Positions 24,318-32,949 of a stretch of DNA of 64,000 bases are shown here, piece after piece. Origin of the DNA: Actinomycetales bacterium (GTDB lineage Bacteria; Actinomycetota; Actinomycetes; Actinomycetales; Cellulomonadaceae); the NCBI GenBank assembly GCA_020444245.1, contig JAHLLI010000008.1, positions 62,001-126,000 of the forward strand. The letters run 5' to 3'. The notes under the pieces were generated by a model that was given only the letters and a program-made list of their open reading frames with translations, had not been told where the DNA came from and made no database searches. Both the position numbers and the translations under genes were made by a program. Every line of letters starts with the position of its first letter. Position 1 is the stretch's first letter.

Positions 24318-25817
24318 TCAGCCGGCAGCTGCGATGGCGGGCTCGCCGGTGATCGCAGCGGGCGCAGGCTTGCCCAGCCCGCCGCCCATCGCGTACTCCT
24401 CCTCGGGCGAGAGCACGAGCTTGGACCGCCCGAACAGCGCGAACCCGACGAGGGCGACCAGGAACACCGCGGCGATCGCGTAGATCGCGAGCCGGTAGTC
24501 GGGGTTGACCATGATGCCGATGAGGATCGCGAAAGCGAGCAGCCCCGCGACCACGGCGCCCGGCACGCCCACCGGGGACCGGTACGGCCGCTCGGCGTCG
24601 GGGTGCTGGCGGCGCAGCAGGACGAACGACGTCATCTGGAGCAGGTACGCGATCACCGCGCCCCACACCGCGATGTTGAGCACGATCGACCCGGCGGCGT
24701 CGCCGCCGAACTGGACCAGGAACAGCGCCGCGATCCCGACGACCGCGCCGGCCAGCAGCGCCGCCCACGGGGTCTTGCGGTCACCGGTCAGCGACAGCAC
24801 CTTCGGGTAGTACCCGGCGCGGGAAAGCGAGTACACGTTGCGGCCGTAGGCGAACATGATCCCCTGCGTCGAGGCGAGGAGCCCGACCAGCGCGAACGCC
24901 GAGAGCACCGCGGCGATGTCGCCGTCGGGGAAGATCGCGCGGAACCCGTCGAGCAGCGGCTCGCCCGAGGACCCGATCGCCGCCGACCCGAGCACGGCGG
25001 GGTTGAGCACCATGACCAGCCCGCCGGAGATCACCAGCGTGACCATGCCCCAGATGCCGGCGCGCGGGATGTCCTTGGACGGGGTGTGCGCCTCCTCGGC
25101 GGCCAGCGGCAGCTCCTCGATCCCGAGGAACAGCCACATCGCGAACGGCAGGGCGAAGAACACCGACGAGATGCCGAACGGCAGGAACGCCGAGCCGCCC
25201 GCCTCGGGGGTGATGTCGAACAGCGCGCCGAAGTCGAGCTGCGCGGACGCCAGGGCCGCCACGCTGAAGATCGCGAGGACCGCGAGGGAGATGATCGACA
25301 CGACGATCGCGAACCGGAACGAGATCTCGGCCCCAGCGGTGTTCAGCGCGAGGAAGACCGCGTAGATGATCACCCACCACGCCCACTGCGGCAGCGAGAC
25401 CCCCGCGAGGTCCATCGCGATCGCGTCGGCGTACTGGGCCGAGAAGAAGACCACGACCGCCGTCGTCATGACGTACTCGACGGTCTCGGCCAGGCCGGTG
25501 ACGAACCCGCCCCAGGGCCCCATCGCGGCCCGCGCGAACGAGTAGGCGCCGCCGGTGTGCGGCATGGCCGCCGACATCTCGCCGATGGAGAACAGCATCC
25601 CGAAGTACATGACCGTGACGAGGATCGTGGCCAGCAGGAACCCGCCCCAGCCGGCGGTCCCGATGCCGAAGTTCCAGCCGGAGAAGTCACCGGAGATCAC
25701 CGCGGCGATCCCGATGCCCCACAGTCCCCAGAACTTGGCGTGGCGGCGTAGCTGGCGCTTCTCGAAGTACCCGGCGTCGGCTTGGGCGTACGTGACGCCC
25801 GCTGTGGAGGTGCTCAT
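24318..25817 (-). CDS. eat: APC family ethanolamine permease
   Basis: 499 residues with about twelve membrane helices. It matches the ethanolamine permease group of APC transporters: WGLWGIGIAAVISGDFSGWN at the N-terminus, MSAAMPHTGGAYSFARAAMGPWGGFVTGLAETVEYV, and MWLFLGIEELPLAAEEAHTPSKDIPRAG in the middle. The neighbours, a GntR regulator and a phospho-lyase-like enzyme, support ethanolamine or a related amine as substrate. Its start overlaps the GntR stop by four bases, so it is the last gene of a three-gene operon ended by the hairpin above. Confidence 0.85.
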   Translation of the reverse strand: MSTSTAGVTYAQADAGYFEKRQLRRHAKFWGLWGIGIAAVISGDFSGWNFGIGTAGWGGFLLATILVTVMYFGMLFSIGEMSAAMPHTGGAYSFARAAMGPWGGFVTGLAETVEYVMTTAVVVFFSAQYADAIAMDLAGVSLPQWAWWVIIYAVFLALNTAGAEISFRFAIVVSIISLAVLAIFSVAALASAQLDFGALFDITPEAGGSAFLPFGISSVFFALPFAMWLFLGIEELPLAAEEAHTPSKDIPRAGIWGMVTLVISGGLVMVLNPAVLGSAAIGSSGEPLLDGFRAIFPDGDIAAVLSAFALVGLLASTQGIMFAYGRNVYSLSRAGYYPKVLSLTGDRKTPWAALLAGAVVGIAALFLVQFGGDAAGSIVLNIAVWGAVIAYLLQMTSFVLLRRQHPDAERPYRSPVGVPGAVVAGLLAFAILIGIMVNPDYRLAIYAIAAVFLVALVGFALFGRSKLVLSPEEEYAMGGGLGKPAPAAITGEPAIAAAG

Positions 25818-26587
25818 CGATGTGTCCCTTCGGTGGCGGCCGGCGTCCGCTCGCCGGCGGTCGGTGGGTGCGCGACGGTGTGGCCGTAGCGGCGGAGGTG
25901 GAAGCGCATCCGGTCGGCGAGGAAGACCTCCTCGCCGACCTCGATCGGGCGGCCCTGCTGGCCGGTCGCGGCGCGGTGCACCCGAATCACCGGGGTGCCC
26001 GCCGGGACGCCCAACAGCTCGGCGTCCGTGGGGTCGGCCGCCTCGACCTCGAGCGTCTCGTCGCTGTAGGACGGCCAGACCCCGTAGACCGTCCGCAGGG
26101 TCGAGTACAGCGACGACAGGTCCTGCTCGGCCAGGCCGGGGAACAGGTCTGCCGGCAGCACCGAGGCCTCGACCGAGAGCGGCTGGCCCCCGGCGCTGCG
26201 CAGCCGGAGCAGGTGGTGGACGGTCGCGCCCTCGTCCAGGTGGAGGAGCCGCCGCTCGCGCGGACCCGCGACCGCGAGCGAGGCCCGCAGCACGACGGTG
26301 GTCACCTCGATGCCCTGGTACCTGGCGATCACGGGCAGCGACTCGGTGGTGTTGAGGTGCCGCTCGATCCGCCCGTCCGCGACGAGCACCCCGCCGGCGC
26401 GGCCGATGGTCCGGCGGATCGCGCCCTCCTCCTCGAGGGTCGCCAACGCGGTGCGCAGTGCGGCGCGCGGCACCCCGAGGCCGGCCGCGAGCGACCGCTC
26501 GTCGCCCACCCGCTCGCCCGGCCGCAGCTCCTCGGAGCGCAGCAGGGCGCGCAGGCGCACGTACGCGGTCATGGCGGCGTCGTTCAC
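25814..26587 (-). CDS. GntR/HutC family regulator with UTRA domain
   Basis: 257 residues. The N-terminal winged helix (residues 5-68: LRALLRSEELRPGERVGDER, then ALRTALATLEEEGAIRRTIG) is followed by a UTRA ligand domain (residues 90-235). That domain contains LLRLRSAGGQPLSVEASVLPADLFPGL and VIRVHRAATGQQGRPIEVGEEVFLADR. It probably represses the operon and releases DNA on binding the substrate or a phosphorylated intermediate. GTG start overlaps the upstream lyase stop (GTGA), and its stop overlaps the permease start (ATGA). Confidence 0.9.
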   Translation of the reverse strand: MNDAAMTAYVRLRALLRSEELRPGERVGDERSLAAGLGVPRAALRTALATLEEEGAIRRTIGRAGGVLVADGRIERHLNTTESLPVIARYQGIEVTTVVLRASLAVAGPRERRLLHLDEGATVHHLLRLRSAGGQPLSVEASVLPADLFPGLAEQDLSSLYSTLRTVYGVWPSYSDETLEVEAADPTDAELLGVPAGTPVIRVHRAATGQQGRPIEVGEEVFLADRMRFHLRRYGHTVAHPPTAGERTPAATEGTHR

Positions 26588-27948
26588 CCTTCCCCCAGCC
26601 CGCGCAGCGCGTCGTCGAGCTCGGTGAGCAGCCGATCCAGATCGGCGTCGTCGAAGACGAGAGGTGGTCGCAGCTTGAGGACGTTGCCCGGGCCGCAGAC
26701 CGAGGTCAGCACCCGCCGCTCGCGCAGCGCCTCGACCAGGTCGAGCGCGCCGGCGACGTCGGGCGTGCGCGACTCGCGGTCGGTGACCACGTCGACGCCC
26801 ACGTACAGCCCGGCACCTCGCACGTCACCGATCCGCGGGTGGTCGCGCACGAGCGCGCGCAGCTCCTCGCGCATCCGGGTGCCGACCCGCAGCGCGTTGG
26901 CCTGGAGGTCCTCGTCGCGCATCACGTCGAGCACGGCCTGGGCGGCGGCGATCGAGACCGGGTTCCCGCCGAAGGTGTTGAAGTACGGGATCGACTCGCC
27001 GAAGTCGGCGAGGACCTCCGACCGTGCGGCGAGGCCCGACACCGGGATCCCGTTGCCCATCGGCTTGCCCATGGTCACCAGGTCGGGCACGACGCCGTGT
27101 CGCTCGAAGCCCCAGAACGTGCTGCCGGTGCGCGCGAAGCCTGGCTGCACCTCGTCGGCGATGAGCACCCCCCCGGCCCGGTGCACCACCTCGACGGCCG
27201 GCGCCAGGAACCCGGTGGGGAAGACCCCGTCGGAGGAGAAGATCGAGTCGACCAGCAGCGCCGCGAACCGCACGCCGTGGCGCTCCAGGTCGGCGATGGC
27301 GCGGGCGACGTGGTCCGCGAACCAGGTGCCGACGTCCGGCTCGGAGTCCACCCAGCCCGGCAGGCCGGAAGGAGGCGACAACCGGTACCCGTCGGGGGCG
27401 GGGACGAGACGGACGTCGGCACCCAGCGGCTGGGCGGTGCCCAGCGCCGGCGACAGGCCCGAGGTGAGGGCAGTGTTGCCGTGGTAGGCCTCGGCGCTGA
27501 CCACCACGCCGGTGCCGCCGGTGTGCGCCTGCGCGACACGGACAGCGAGGTCGTTCGCCTCGGACCCGGTGCACAGGTACATCACCCGGTCCACGTCGTC
27601 GGGGAGCGTGGACAAGAGGTCCTCGGAGTAGCCGACGATCGCGTCGTGCAGGTAGCGGGTGTGGGTGTTGAGCGTCGCGGCCTGCTCGGCGATCGCCGCG
27701 ACCACCCGCGGGTGCGCGTGGCCCACCGAGGCCACGTTGTTGTAGACGTCGAGGTAGTCGACGCCGTCCGCGTCGGTCAGGTGGGCGCCGTGGCCGGCGA
27801 CCAGGTGGACCGGGTTGCGGTAGAAGAGCCGGTACGACGGCCCGAGCACGGCACCCCGACGGCGCACCAGATCCGCGGTGGCCTCCGGCAGGGCGGCGCC
27901 CTCGGCCCGGAAGCTGTTGGTGTCCATGATCGTCGACCGGGTTGCCAC
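26584..27948 (-). CDS. class III aminotransferase-fold enzyme, probable ethanolamine-phosphate phospho-lyase
   Basis: 454 residues; GTG 27948 is chosen because GGAGG lies four bases upstream, whereas the ATG at 27927 has none. PLP-enzyme marks: GSEANDLAVRVAQAHTGG, SAEAYHGNTALTSGLSP, the metal/PLP Asp in LIADEVQPGFARTG, and the Schiff-base Lys in TMGKPMGNG. The SEANDLA and AYHGNT sequences resemble AGXT2L1/ETNPPL phospho-lyases, which turn phosphoethanolamine into acetaldehyde, ammonia and phosphate, more than ordinary omega-aminotransferases. A transaminase role remains possible. First gene of the operon, divergent from the kinase. Confidence 0.75.
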   Translation of the reverse strand: MATRSTIMDTNSFRAEGAALPEATADLVRRRGAVLGPSYRLFYRNPVHLVAGHGAHLTDADGVDYLDVYNNVASVGHAHPRVVAAIAEQAATLNTHTRYLHDAIVGYSEDLLSTLPDDVDRVMYLCTGSEANDLAVRVAQAHTGGTGVVVSAEAYHGNTALTSGLSPALGTAQPLGADVRLVPAPDGYRLSPPSGLPGWVDSEPDVGTWFADHVARAIADLERHGVRFAALLVDSIFSSDGVFPTGFLAPAVEVVHRAGGVLIADEVQPGFARTGSTFWGFERHGVVPDLVTMGKPMGNGIPVSGLAARSEVLADFGESIPYFNTFGGNPVSIAAAQAVLDVMRDEDLQANALRVGTRMREELRALVRDHPRIGDVRGAGLYVGVDVVTDRESRTPDVAGALDLVEALRERRVLTSVCGPGNVLKLRPPLVFDDADLDRLLTELDDALRGLGEG

Positions 27949-28275
27949 GTGACCTCCTGCTCGAGGCTCGCGGGCAGACGGCGACGGGCGTGTCGCCGCC
28001 CGTCGCTGGGCCGGTTGGTGGGGGCCGCCCGGCCCTCCGCCGTGGACGTGACCAAGCATCCTCAGCGCGTCGGCCGGCGGGGAGAGCCCCCGGTAAGGGC
28101 TGCGTTACCAAGTGCCCGTCTCGTGTTAATGGCCGGTCACGCGCGTTTCGGCTTCGTGAAGCCTTACCCGGACGGCTTGCCGTGGGCCTTCGCAGGGGGA
28201 CACGCTGTCGCCAGGCCGCCCGCCCCACCGCCCCGCACGTCGGGAGTTCTCCCGCGCGTCTCACGAGGGGCCGGA
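27949..28275. promoter_or_regulatory. divergent control region between lyase operon and kinase
   Basis: The only gene-free stretch above 300 bases. It holds GGTAA (28092-28096) facing TTACC (28105-28109), spaced by eight bases, a plausible GntR half-site pair. A small hairpin GGCTTC-gt-GAAGCC is at 28150-28163. The middle (about 28090-28170) is the least GC-rich part and probably contains both promoters. No coding frame is supported. Confidence 0.5.
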
Positions 28276-29283
28276 ATGACCACCACGGATGTCTCACTCG
28301 ACGTCTTCGACGACCTCCGCAAGGGCGACGCCGCACCGGCGTGGCTGACCGAGCTGGTGATCTCCGCGTGGGGGTTCACGGCGCACGAGGTCGAGATCGT
28401 GCTGATCACGGTCTCGGAGAACGCCACGTTCCTGGTGCGCGTCGACGGCGAGCCGTACGCGGTCACGCGCGTCGCGCGCCCGGGCTACATCGCCGGGGAC
28501 GCCTTCGAGTCGGAGGTCGCGTGGGTCGCGGCGCTCTCCGCCGACGGTGTGGTCCCGGTGCCGCAGGCGCTGCCGACGCTCACCGGCCGGTACGTCGCGA
28601 CCTCGGGTCCGTGGAGCTGCGTGAGCTACCGGTTCGTGCCCGGGCAGATCCTCGAGGACGTCGCCGACCCGGTGCCGCACTACCGCGAGATCGGCCGGAT
28701 GACGGCCCGGCTGCACGAGCACGCGATGACCTGGCGCCCGCCGCGCGGGTTCACCCGGCACAGCTGGGAGCTCGCCGACATGATCGGACCCGCCGCGCGC
28801 TGGGGCCGCTGGGAAGGCGCCGGCCAGGACGACGCGCTGCTGGGCAGGGCGCAGGAGGCGGCGCTCGCCGTGATCGCCGAGGCTCCGCGCGGCCCGGACG
28901 CCTGGGGTCTGATCCACGCCGACCTGCGGCCGTCGAACATCATGGTCGACGAAGACGCCCTGACGGTGATCGACTTCGACGACTGCGGGTACAGCTGGTA
29001 CCTGTACGACTTCGCTGCGGCGCTGTCGTTCATCGAGCACCTGCCCGACGCGCCGACGATGGCCCAGGAGTGGGTCGCCGGGTATGCGGACGTGCGGCCC
29101 CTGACCCGCGGCGAGCTCGAGACCGGGTGCGCGCTGTCGATGATCCGGCGGTTGCAGATGTTCGGGTGGACCACCACGCACCGCTCCGACGCGCTGCCGC
29201 CCGACCTATGGACCGCCCAGGGCTCGGGGACCGCCGAGATCGCGGAGCGCTACCTGCGCTCGGCGACCTGGCTGCTCGACTGA
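28276..29283 (+). CDS. phosphotransferase (APH/choline-kinase fold), probable ethanolamine kinase
   Basis: 335 residues with an intact catalytic set: IHADLRPSN (His214, Asp216, Asn221) and metal motif DFDD (233-236). Nucleotide-binding strands NATFLVRVDGEPYAVTRV are at the N-terminus. The fold is that of aminoglycoside and choline/ethanolamine kinases. Opposite to a phospho-lyase operon with an ethanolamine permease, its likely substrate is ethanolamine, giving phosphoethanolamine; hydroxylysine-type amines are an alternative. GAGGGGCCGG precedes the ATG. A catalytically degenerate paralogue is at 10408-11343. Confidence 0.75.
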   Translation: MTTTDVSLDVFDDLRKGDAAPAWLTELVISAWGFTAHEVEIVLITVSENATFLVRVDGEPYAVTRVARPGYIAGDAFESEVAWVAALSADGVVPVPQALPTLTGRYVATSGPWSCVSYRFVPGQILEDVADPVPHYREIGRMTARLHEHAMTWRPPRGFTRHSWELADMIGPAARWGRWEGAGQDDALLGRAQEAALAVIAEAPRGPDAWGLIHADLRPSNIMVDEDALTVIDFDDCGYSWYLYDFAAALSFIEHLPDAPTMAQEWVAGYADVRPLTRGELETGCALSMIRRLQMFGWTTTHRSDALPPDLWTAQGSGTAEIAERYLRSATWLLD

Positions 29284-29285
29284 GC

Positions 29286-29987
29286 GTGGAGCTCGACGCG
29301 GGCTGGGGGCGCGTCGCCGAGATCGACGCCGTGCTCGTGGACCTGGACGGGACACTGCTGGACACCGAGCCCGTCTGGTCGGCGGTGGCGCTCGCGATCG
29401 CCGATGCGCACGCGGCGCAGTGGTCCGACGAGGACGACCTGCGGATCGTCGGCTGGAGCGTGCCGGCGGTCGTGGCGCTGCTGGCCTCGCGCGGGGTGCC
29501 GCTCGGGGGCGTGGTCGAGGCGCTGCACGACGGCGTCGCGGCCGAGCTGGCGGCGCTGCCCGAGCCGCCGTGGCGGGACGGCGCGCGTGAGCTGCTCGCG
29601 GCGGTGCGAGCGGCGGGTCTGCCGCTCGCGCTGGTCACGATGAGCCCTCGCCGCCTGACCGCGGTGGTCGCGGCGCAGGTGCAGCTCGTGGTCGCCGGCG
29701 ACGACGTGACACGGCCCAAGCCCGACCCCGAGGCGTACCTGCGCGCCGCGGTGGCGCTCGGGGTGCCGCCCGAACGGTGTCTGGTGGTCGAGGACTCCCC
29801 GACCGGGGCGGCGGCCGGCCTCGCGGCCGGGGCATGGGTGGTCGCGGTGGACCCGGCGCAGGACGTAGGGCGCGCCCTCCGGCTCGCGGAGCTGCCGCTC
29901 CCGGCGCTCGCGGCGCGGCTCGGCGGCGTGGGCCCGCGCGGGGCCGTGGTCCCGGGGTGGACGCCGGACGGTGCTCGAGCGGGGTGA
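29286..29987 (+). CDS. HAD superfamily phosphatase (beta-phosphoglucomutase-like)
   Basis: 233 residues. Motif I VDLDGTLLDTEP (nucleophile Asp19, acid Asp21), motif II Ser/Thr in VTMSP, motif III Lys in RPKPDPEAY and motif IV VEDSPTGAAAGLAAG are all present, with a helical cap between motifs I and II. It hydrolyses or transfers phosphate on a small molecule. It starts two bases after the kinase stop, so the two are co-transcribed; it may recycle a phosphorylated side product. The last codons lie inside a tandem repeat that continues past the stop. Confidence 0.85.
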   Translation: MELDAGWGRVAEIDAVLVDLDGTLLDTEPVWSAVALAIADAHAAQWSDEDDLRIVGWSVPAVVALLASRGVPLGGVVEALHDGVAAELAALPEPPWRDGARELLAAVRAAGLPLALVTMSPRRLTAVVAAQVQLVVAGDDVTRPKPDPEAYLRAAVALGVPPERCLVVEDSPTGAAAGLAAGAWVVAVDPAQDVGRALRLAELPLPALAARLGGVGPRGAVVPGWTPDGARAG

Positions 29988-30098
29988 GGGGTTGCGGTCG
30001 GACGGTGCTCGCGCGAGGTGAGGGTCGCCGTCGGACGCTGCTCGCGCGGGGTGACGGTTGCGGTCGGACGCTGCTCGCGCGGGGTGAGGGACGCCGTC
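29966..30098 (+). repeat. four-copy 33-bp tandem repeat across the HAD gene stop
   Basis: Copies start at 29966 (34 bp), 30000, 30033 and 30066 (33 bp each), all variants of GGACG(G/C)TGCTCG(A/C)GCG followed by GGGTGAGGG. The first copy holds the last codons and TGA of the HAD gene, so the gene end was copied three times downstream. Each copy carries the same stop in the same frame. Confidence 0.9.
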
Positions 30099-30118
30099 GG
30101 CGTGGGCCCGCCGGGCCG

Positions 30119-30124
30119 TAGCGT
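30119..30124 (+). promoter_or_regulatory. -10 box of a probable leaderless promoter
   Basis: TAGCGT is followed by six bases and the GTG at 30131, with no ribosome binding site. Confidence 0.5.
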
Positions 30125-30130
30125 GGTCCG

Positions 30131-30421
30131 GTGCCCTCCTACCGCGTGCGGATCGCCGTCGGCCTGATGCACCGCGGCGTCGACCCGGCCGACGTGCTGC
30201 CCGCTGCGGTTGCCGCAGCACGCGAGCTGACCGCCGTCGAGCACGGCGCGATCGAGGTCGTCCGCGGCGTCCCGCGGTTGGTGGTGCGCTTCGAGGCGCC
30301 GGACGACGTCGCCGCGGCAGGCATCGGTCGAGCGGTGGTCGAGCGCGTCGACGAGCTGGTCGAGGTCGAGGTCAGCCGCGTCACCAGGCGCTACGGCTCA
30401 CGGTGGTACCCGCTGCGCTGA
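30131..30421 (+). CDS. conserved hypothetical protein, 96 aa
   Basis: Start GTG 30131 fits the leaderless promoter. The product is a small alpha/beta protein: SYRVRIAVGLMHRGVDPADVLPAAVAAAREL, GAIEVVRGVPRLVVRFEAP, AVVERVDELVEVEVSRVTRRYGSRWYPLR. The two strand-helix halves suggest a ferredoxin-like split fold. No catalytic residues are recognisable. Confidence 0.6.
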   Translation: MPSYRVRIAVGLMHRGVDPADVLPAAVAAARELTAVEHGAIEVVRGVPRLVVRFEAPDDVAAAGIGRAVVERVDELVEVEVSRVTRRYGSRWYPLR

Positions 30422-30518
30422 CGCCGGCAACGTCCGCCGTGGGGTACGTCCGAGCCCGGCCGCCCAGATCGCGACGTCGGCTGTGCCCCGTCGCGCGGTG
30501 TGTCGCGTCGCGATCCGG

Positions 30519-30989
30519 TTATGCGCCGTCGCGCAGCGTGTCGAGGATCCGCCGCAGCTCCGCGCGGTCCGCGGCGTCGAGCCGGCCGAAGAACGCCTCC
30601 GCCTCGGCGGCACGTGCCCGCGACAGCTGTCGCCCGACCTCCGCGCCGTGGTCGGTGAGGACCACCAACGTGGCGCGCCGGTCGGTCTCGTCGGGTTCGC
30701 GGGCCGCGAAGCCCTCGGCCTCCAGCGCGTCGACGACCTCGGTGGTGGAGCGCGGTGCGATGTGCAGTCGGTCGGAGAGCTCGCTCAGTCGCATCCGGCC
30801 GTGACGGGCGAGGGTGCCCAGCGCGCGGGCCTGGCCGGGCGTGAGGCCCAGCGGAGCGACGGCCGCGTGGGTGGCGAGGCGGAGGATCCGCATCACGGAC
30901 CAGAACGCCTCGGCGAGGGTCTCCTCGCTGTCGCGCTCGGCGTTCGGGTCTGCTGAGCCGCTCGCCGTCTCGCCGCTCGGCCGCTCCAT
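30519..30989 (-). CDS. MarR family transcriptional regulator
   Basis: 156 residues. Winged helix with LGLTPGQARALGTLARHGRMRLSELSDRLHIAPRSTTEVVDALEAEGFAAREPDETDRRATLVVLT, which contains the classical MarR recognition helix and wing (DxRDRR variant DETDRRAT). MarR proteins bind DNA as dimers and usually control a divergent gene. Here the divergent gene is an ABC exporter and two palindromes lie between them, so it is probably that exporter's repressor and its own. Confidence 0.92.
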   Translation of the reverse strand: MERPSGETASGSADPNAERDSEETLAEAFWSVMRILRLATHAAVAPLGLTPGQARALGTLARHGRMRLSELSDRLHIAPRSTTEVVDALEAEGFAAREPDETDRRATLVVLTDHGAEVGRQLSRARAAEAEAFFGRLDAADRAELRRILDTLRDGA

Positions 30990-31014
30990 GGAACAAGACT
31001 AGCGACGATCCTGT

Positions 31015-31040
31015 TGAGGCCTCATAGTGAGGTTACCTCA
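31015..31040. promoter_or_regulatory. two tandem palindromes, probable MarR operator
   Basis: TGAGGCCTCA (31015-31024) is a perfect ten-base palindrome and TGAGGTTACCTCA (31028-31040) is a perfect palindrome around a central base. Both share the half-site TGAGG and lie between the divergent MarR and ABC exporter starts, overlapping the likely promoter of the exporter. Confidence 0.7.
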
Positions 31041-31053
31041 AGATCGGAGAACG

Positions 31054-32820
31054 ATGCCCAGGCGCTACCCCGACCCGCCCCGCGTCTCCGCGGAGGAGCG
31101 CGCCCAGGCCCAGCGCGTGTCGCTGCGCCGCATCGCGCGCCTGTTCACCGAGCACCGCCTCGCGCTGGCGATCGTGACCGCGATCATCGTCGCGTCGTCG
31201 GTCGTCTCGATGGCCCAGCCGTTCCTGCTGCGCGAGGTGATCGACGTCGCGCTGCCCACCCAGGACCTGCGGCTCCTGGTGTGGCTGGTGGTCGGGATGG
31301 TCGCGATCGCGGCGGTGACCAGCGTGCTCGGCGTCGTGCAGACCTGGATCTCGACAGGTGTCGGGCAGCGCGTCATGCACCGGCTGCGGACGCAGGTCTT
31401 CGGGCACCTGCAGCGCCAGTCGCTGGGCTTCTTCACGCGGACGCGAACCGGTGAGGTCCAGTCGCGGATCACCAACGACATCGGCGGGATGCAGGAGGTC
31501 GTGACGTCGACGGCGACCTCGATCGCGTCGAACCTCACCACCGCGGTCGCCACGGCGGTCGCGATGGCGGCGCTGTCGTGGCGGCTGTCGCTCATCTCGT
31601 TGGTGGTCATGCCGCCGGCGATCTACCTCACGCGCCGTGTGGCGCGGATGCGCCGCGAGATCGTGGCGCAGCGCCAGCGCGAGCTCGCTGACCTCAACGT
31701 CGTCATCGAGGAGGGCCTGTCCGTCAGCGGGGTGCAGCTGAGCAAGACGCTGGGCTCCGGGCCGGCGCTGATCGAGCGGTTCACCGCGTCGTCCTCGCGG
31801 CTGATCGACCTCGAGCTGCGGTCCGAGCTGGCCGGCCGGTGGCGGTGGGCGGCGATGAGCGTGATCTTCGCGGCGATCCCGGCGGCGATCTATCTCGCCG
31901 CGGGGCTGCAGACGATCTCGATCGGGACGCTCGTGGCGTTCACGGCACTGCAGTCCGGGCTGTTCCGACCGCTGATGGGGCTGCTGTCGGTGAGCGTGAC
32001 GCTGACGTCGTCGCTCGCGCTGTTCGCGCGGATCTTCGAGTACCTGGACCTGACCGTCGAGGTCGACGACCCCGCCGATCCGGTGCCGCTGCGCGACGTC
32101 CGCGGTCACGTCCGCTTGGAGGGCGTCGGGTACACCTACCCCGGGTCGACGACCCCGGCGCTCGCGGACGTGTCGCTCGACGTGCCGGCCGGCACGACGC
32201 TCGCGCTGGTCGGCGAGACCGGCTCGGGCAAGTCGACCCTTGCGGCGCTGGTCGCGCGGCTGCAGGACGTGGAGACGGGCCGGATCACGATCGACGGCAT
32301 CGACGTGCGCGACGTCGCCCTGGCCGACCTGGCGCGCACGGTCGGGGTCGTCTCGCAGGAGACGTACCTGCTGCACACCACGGTGCGCGAGAACCTGCGC
32401 TACGCCCGGCCCGACGCGACCGACGCCGAGATCGAGGCCGCCGCCCGCGCCGCGCAGGTCCATGACGTCATCGCGGCGCTGCCGGACGGGTACGACACCA
32501 TGGTCGGCTCGCGCGGGCACCGGTTCTCCGGCGGCGAGCGCCAGCGCATCGCGATCGCGCGGACCCTGCTCCGCGACCCGGCGATCCTGGTGCTCGACGA
32601 GGCGACGTCCGCGCTGGACACCGAGACCGAGCGCGCGGTGCAGGCGGCGTTCGACGGCCTCGCCCGCGGCCGTACCACGATCACCATCGCCCACCGCCTG
32701 TCGACCGTTCGCCATGCCGACCAGATCGCCGTGCTCGACCACGGCCGCGTCGTCGAGTCGGGCGACCACGGCGAGCTTCTCGCCCGCGACGGCCGCTACG
32801 CGGCGCTCGCTGCCGCGTAG
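31054..32820 (+). CDS. ABC exporter, fused membrane and ATPase domains
   Basis: 588 residues. Six membrane helices in residues 1-320 (first at LALAIVTAIIVASSVVSMAQPFLL). The NBD has Walker A GETGSGKST, Q-loop VVSQETYLLH, signature FSGGERQR, Walker B ILVLDEATSALD and H-loop TIAHRLS. It works as a homodimer or with a partner not encoded here, exporting lipophilic compounds. ATG 31054 is preceded by CGGAGA. A MarR regulator diverges from it, with paired operators between. Confidence 0.93.
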   Translation: MPRRYPDPPRVSAEERAQAQRVSLRRIARLFTEHRLALAIVTAIIVASSVVSMAQPFLLREVIDVALPTQDLRLLVWLVVGMVAIAAVTSVLGVVQTWISTGVGQRVMHRLRTQVFGHLQRQSLGFFTRTRTGEVQSRITNDIGGMQEVVTSTATSIASNLTTAVATAVAMAALSWRLSLISLVVMPPAIYLTRRVARMRREIVAQRQRELADLNVVIEEGLSVSGVQLSKTLGSGPALIERFTASSSRLIDLELRSELAGRWRWAAMSVIFAAIPAAIYLAAGLQTISIGTLVAFTALQSGLFRPLMGLLSVSVTLTSSLALFARIFEYLDLTVEVDDPADPVPLRDVRGHVRLEGVGYTYPGSTTPALADVSLDVPAGTTLALVGETGSGKSTLAALVARLQDVETGRITIDGIDVRDVALADLARTVGVVSQETYLLHTTVRENLRYARPDATDAEIEAAARAAQVHDVIAALPDGYDTMVGSRGHRFSGGERQRIAIARTLLRDPAILVLDEATSALDTETERAVQAAFDGLARGRTTITIAHRLSTVRHADQIAVLDHGRVVESGDHGELLARDGRYAALAAA

Positions 32821-32949
32821 GTCCGGGCGCGTCCACCGGCGGCTCGCGGGGTGGTTCCGCCGCGTCGCGCTCGGCGGCGCCGTGCTGGCTACCGCACGGC
32901 GCGCGGCCGCGGGCTACCGCCGCCGCGGGCGCGCCGAAGCGCGTGGCGG

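Noticed and set aside
24199-24768. N-terminal extension of the MFS exporter to give a 662-residue protein
   Set aside because: The extension is antisense to the permease end and its terminator and has no membrane or domain character. GTG 24198 gives the normal family start.
22153-29283. Very long plus-strand frames opposite the MFS, permease and lyase genes
   Set aside because: They read as Arg/His/Pro-rich low complexity and lie against genes with clear motifs. Stops are rare in this base composition, so length alone means nothing. The last of these frames only has real coding content after 28276.
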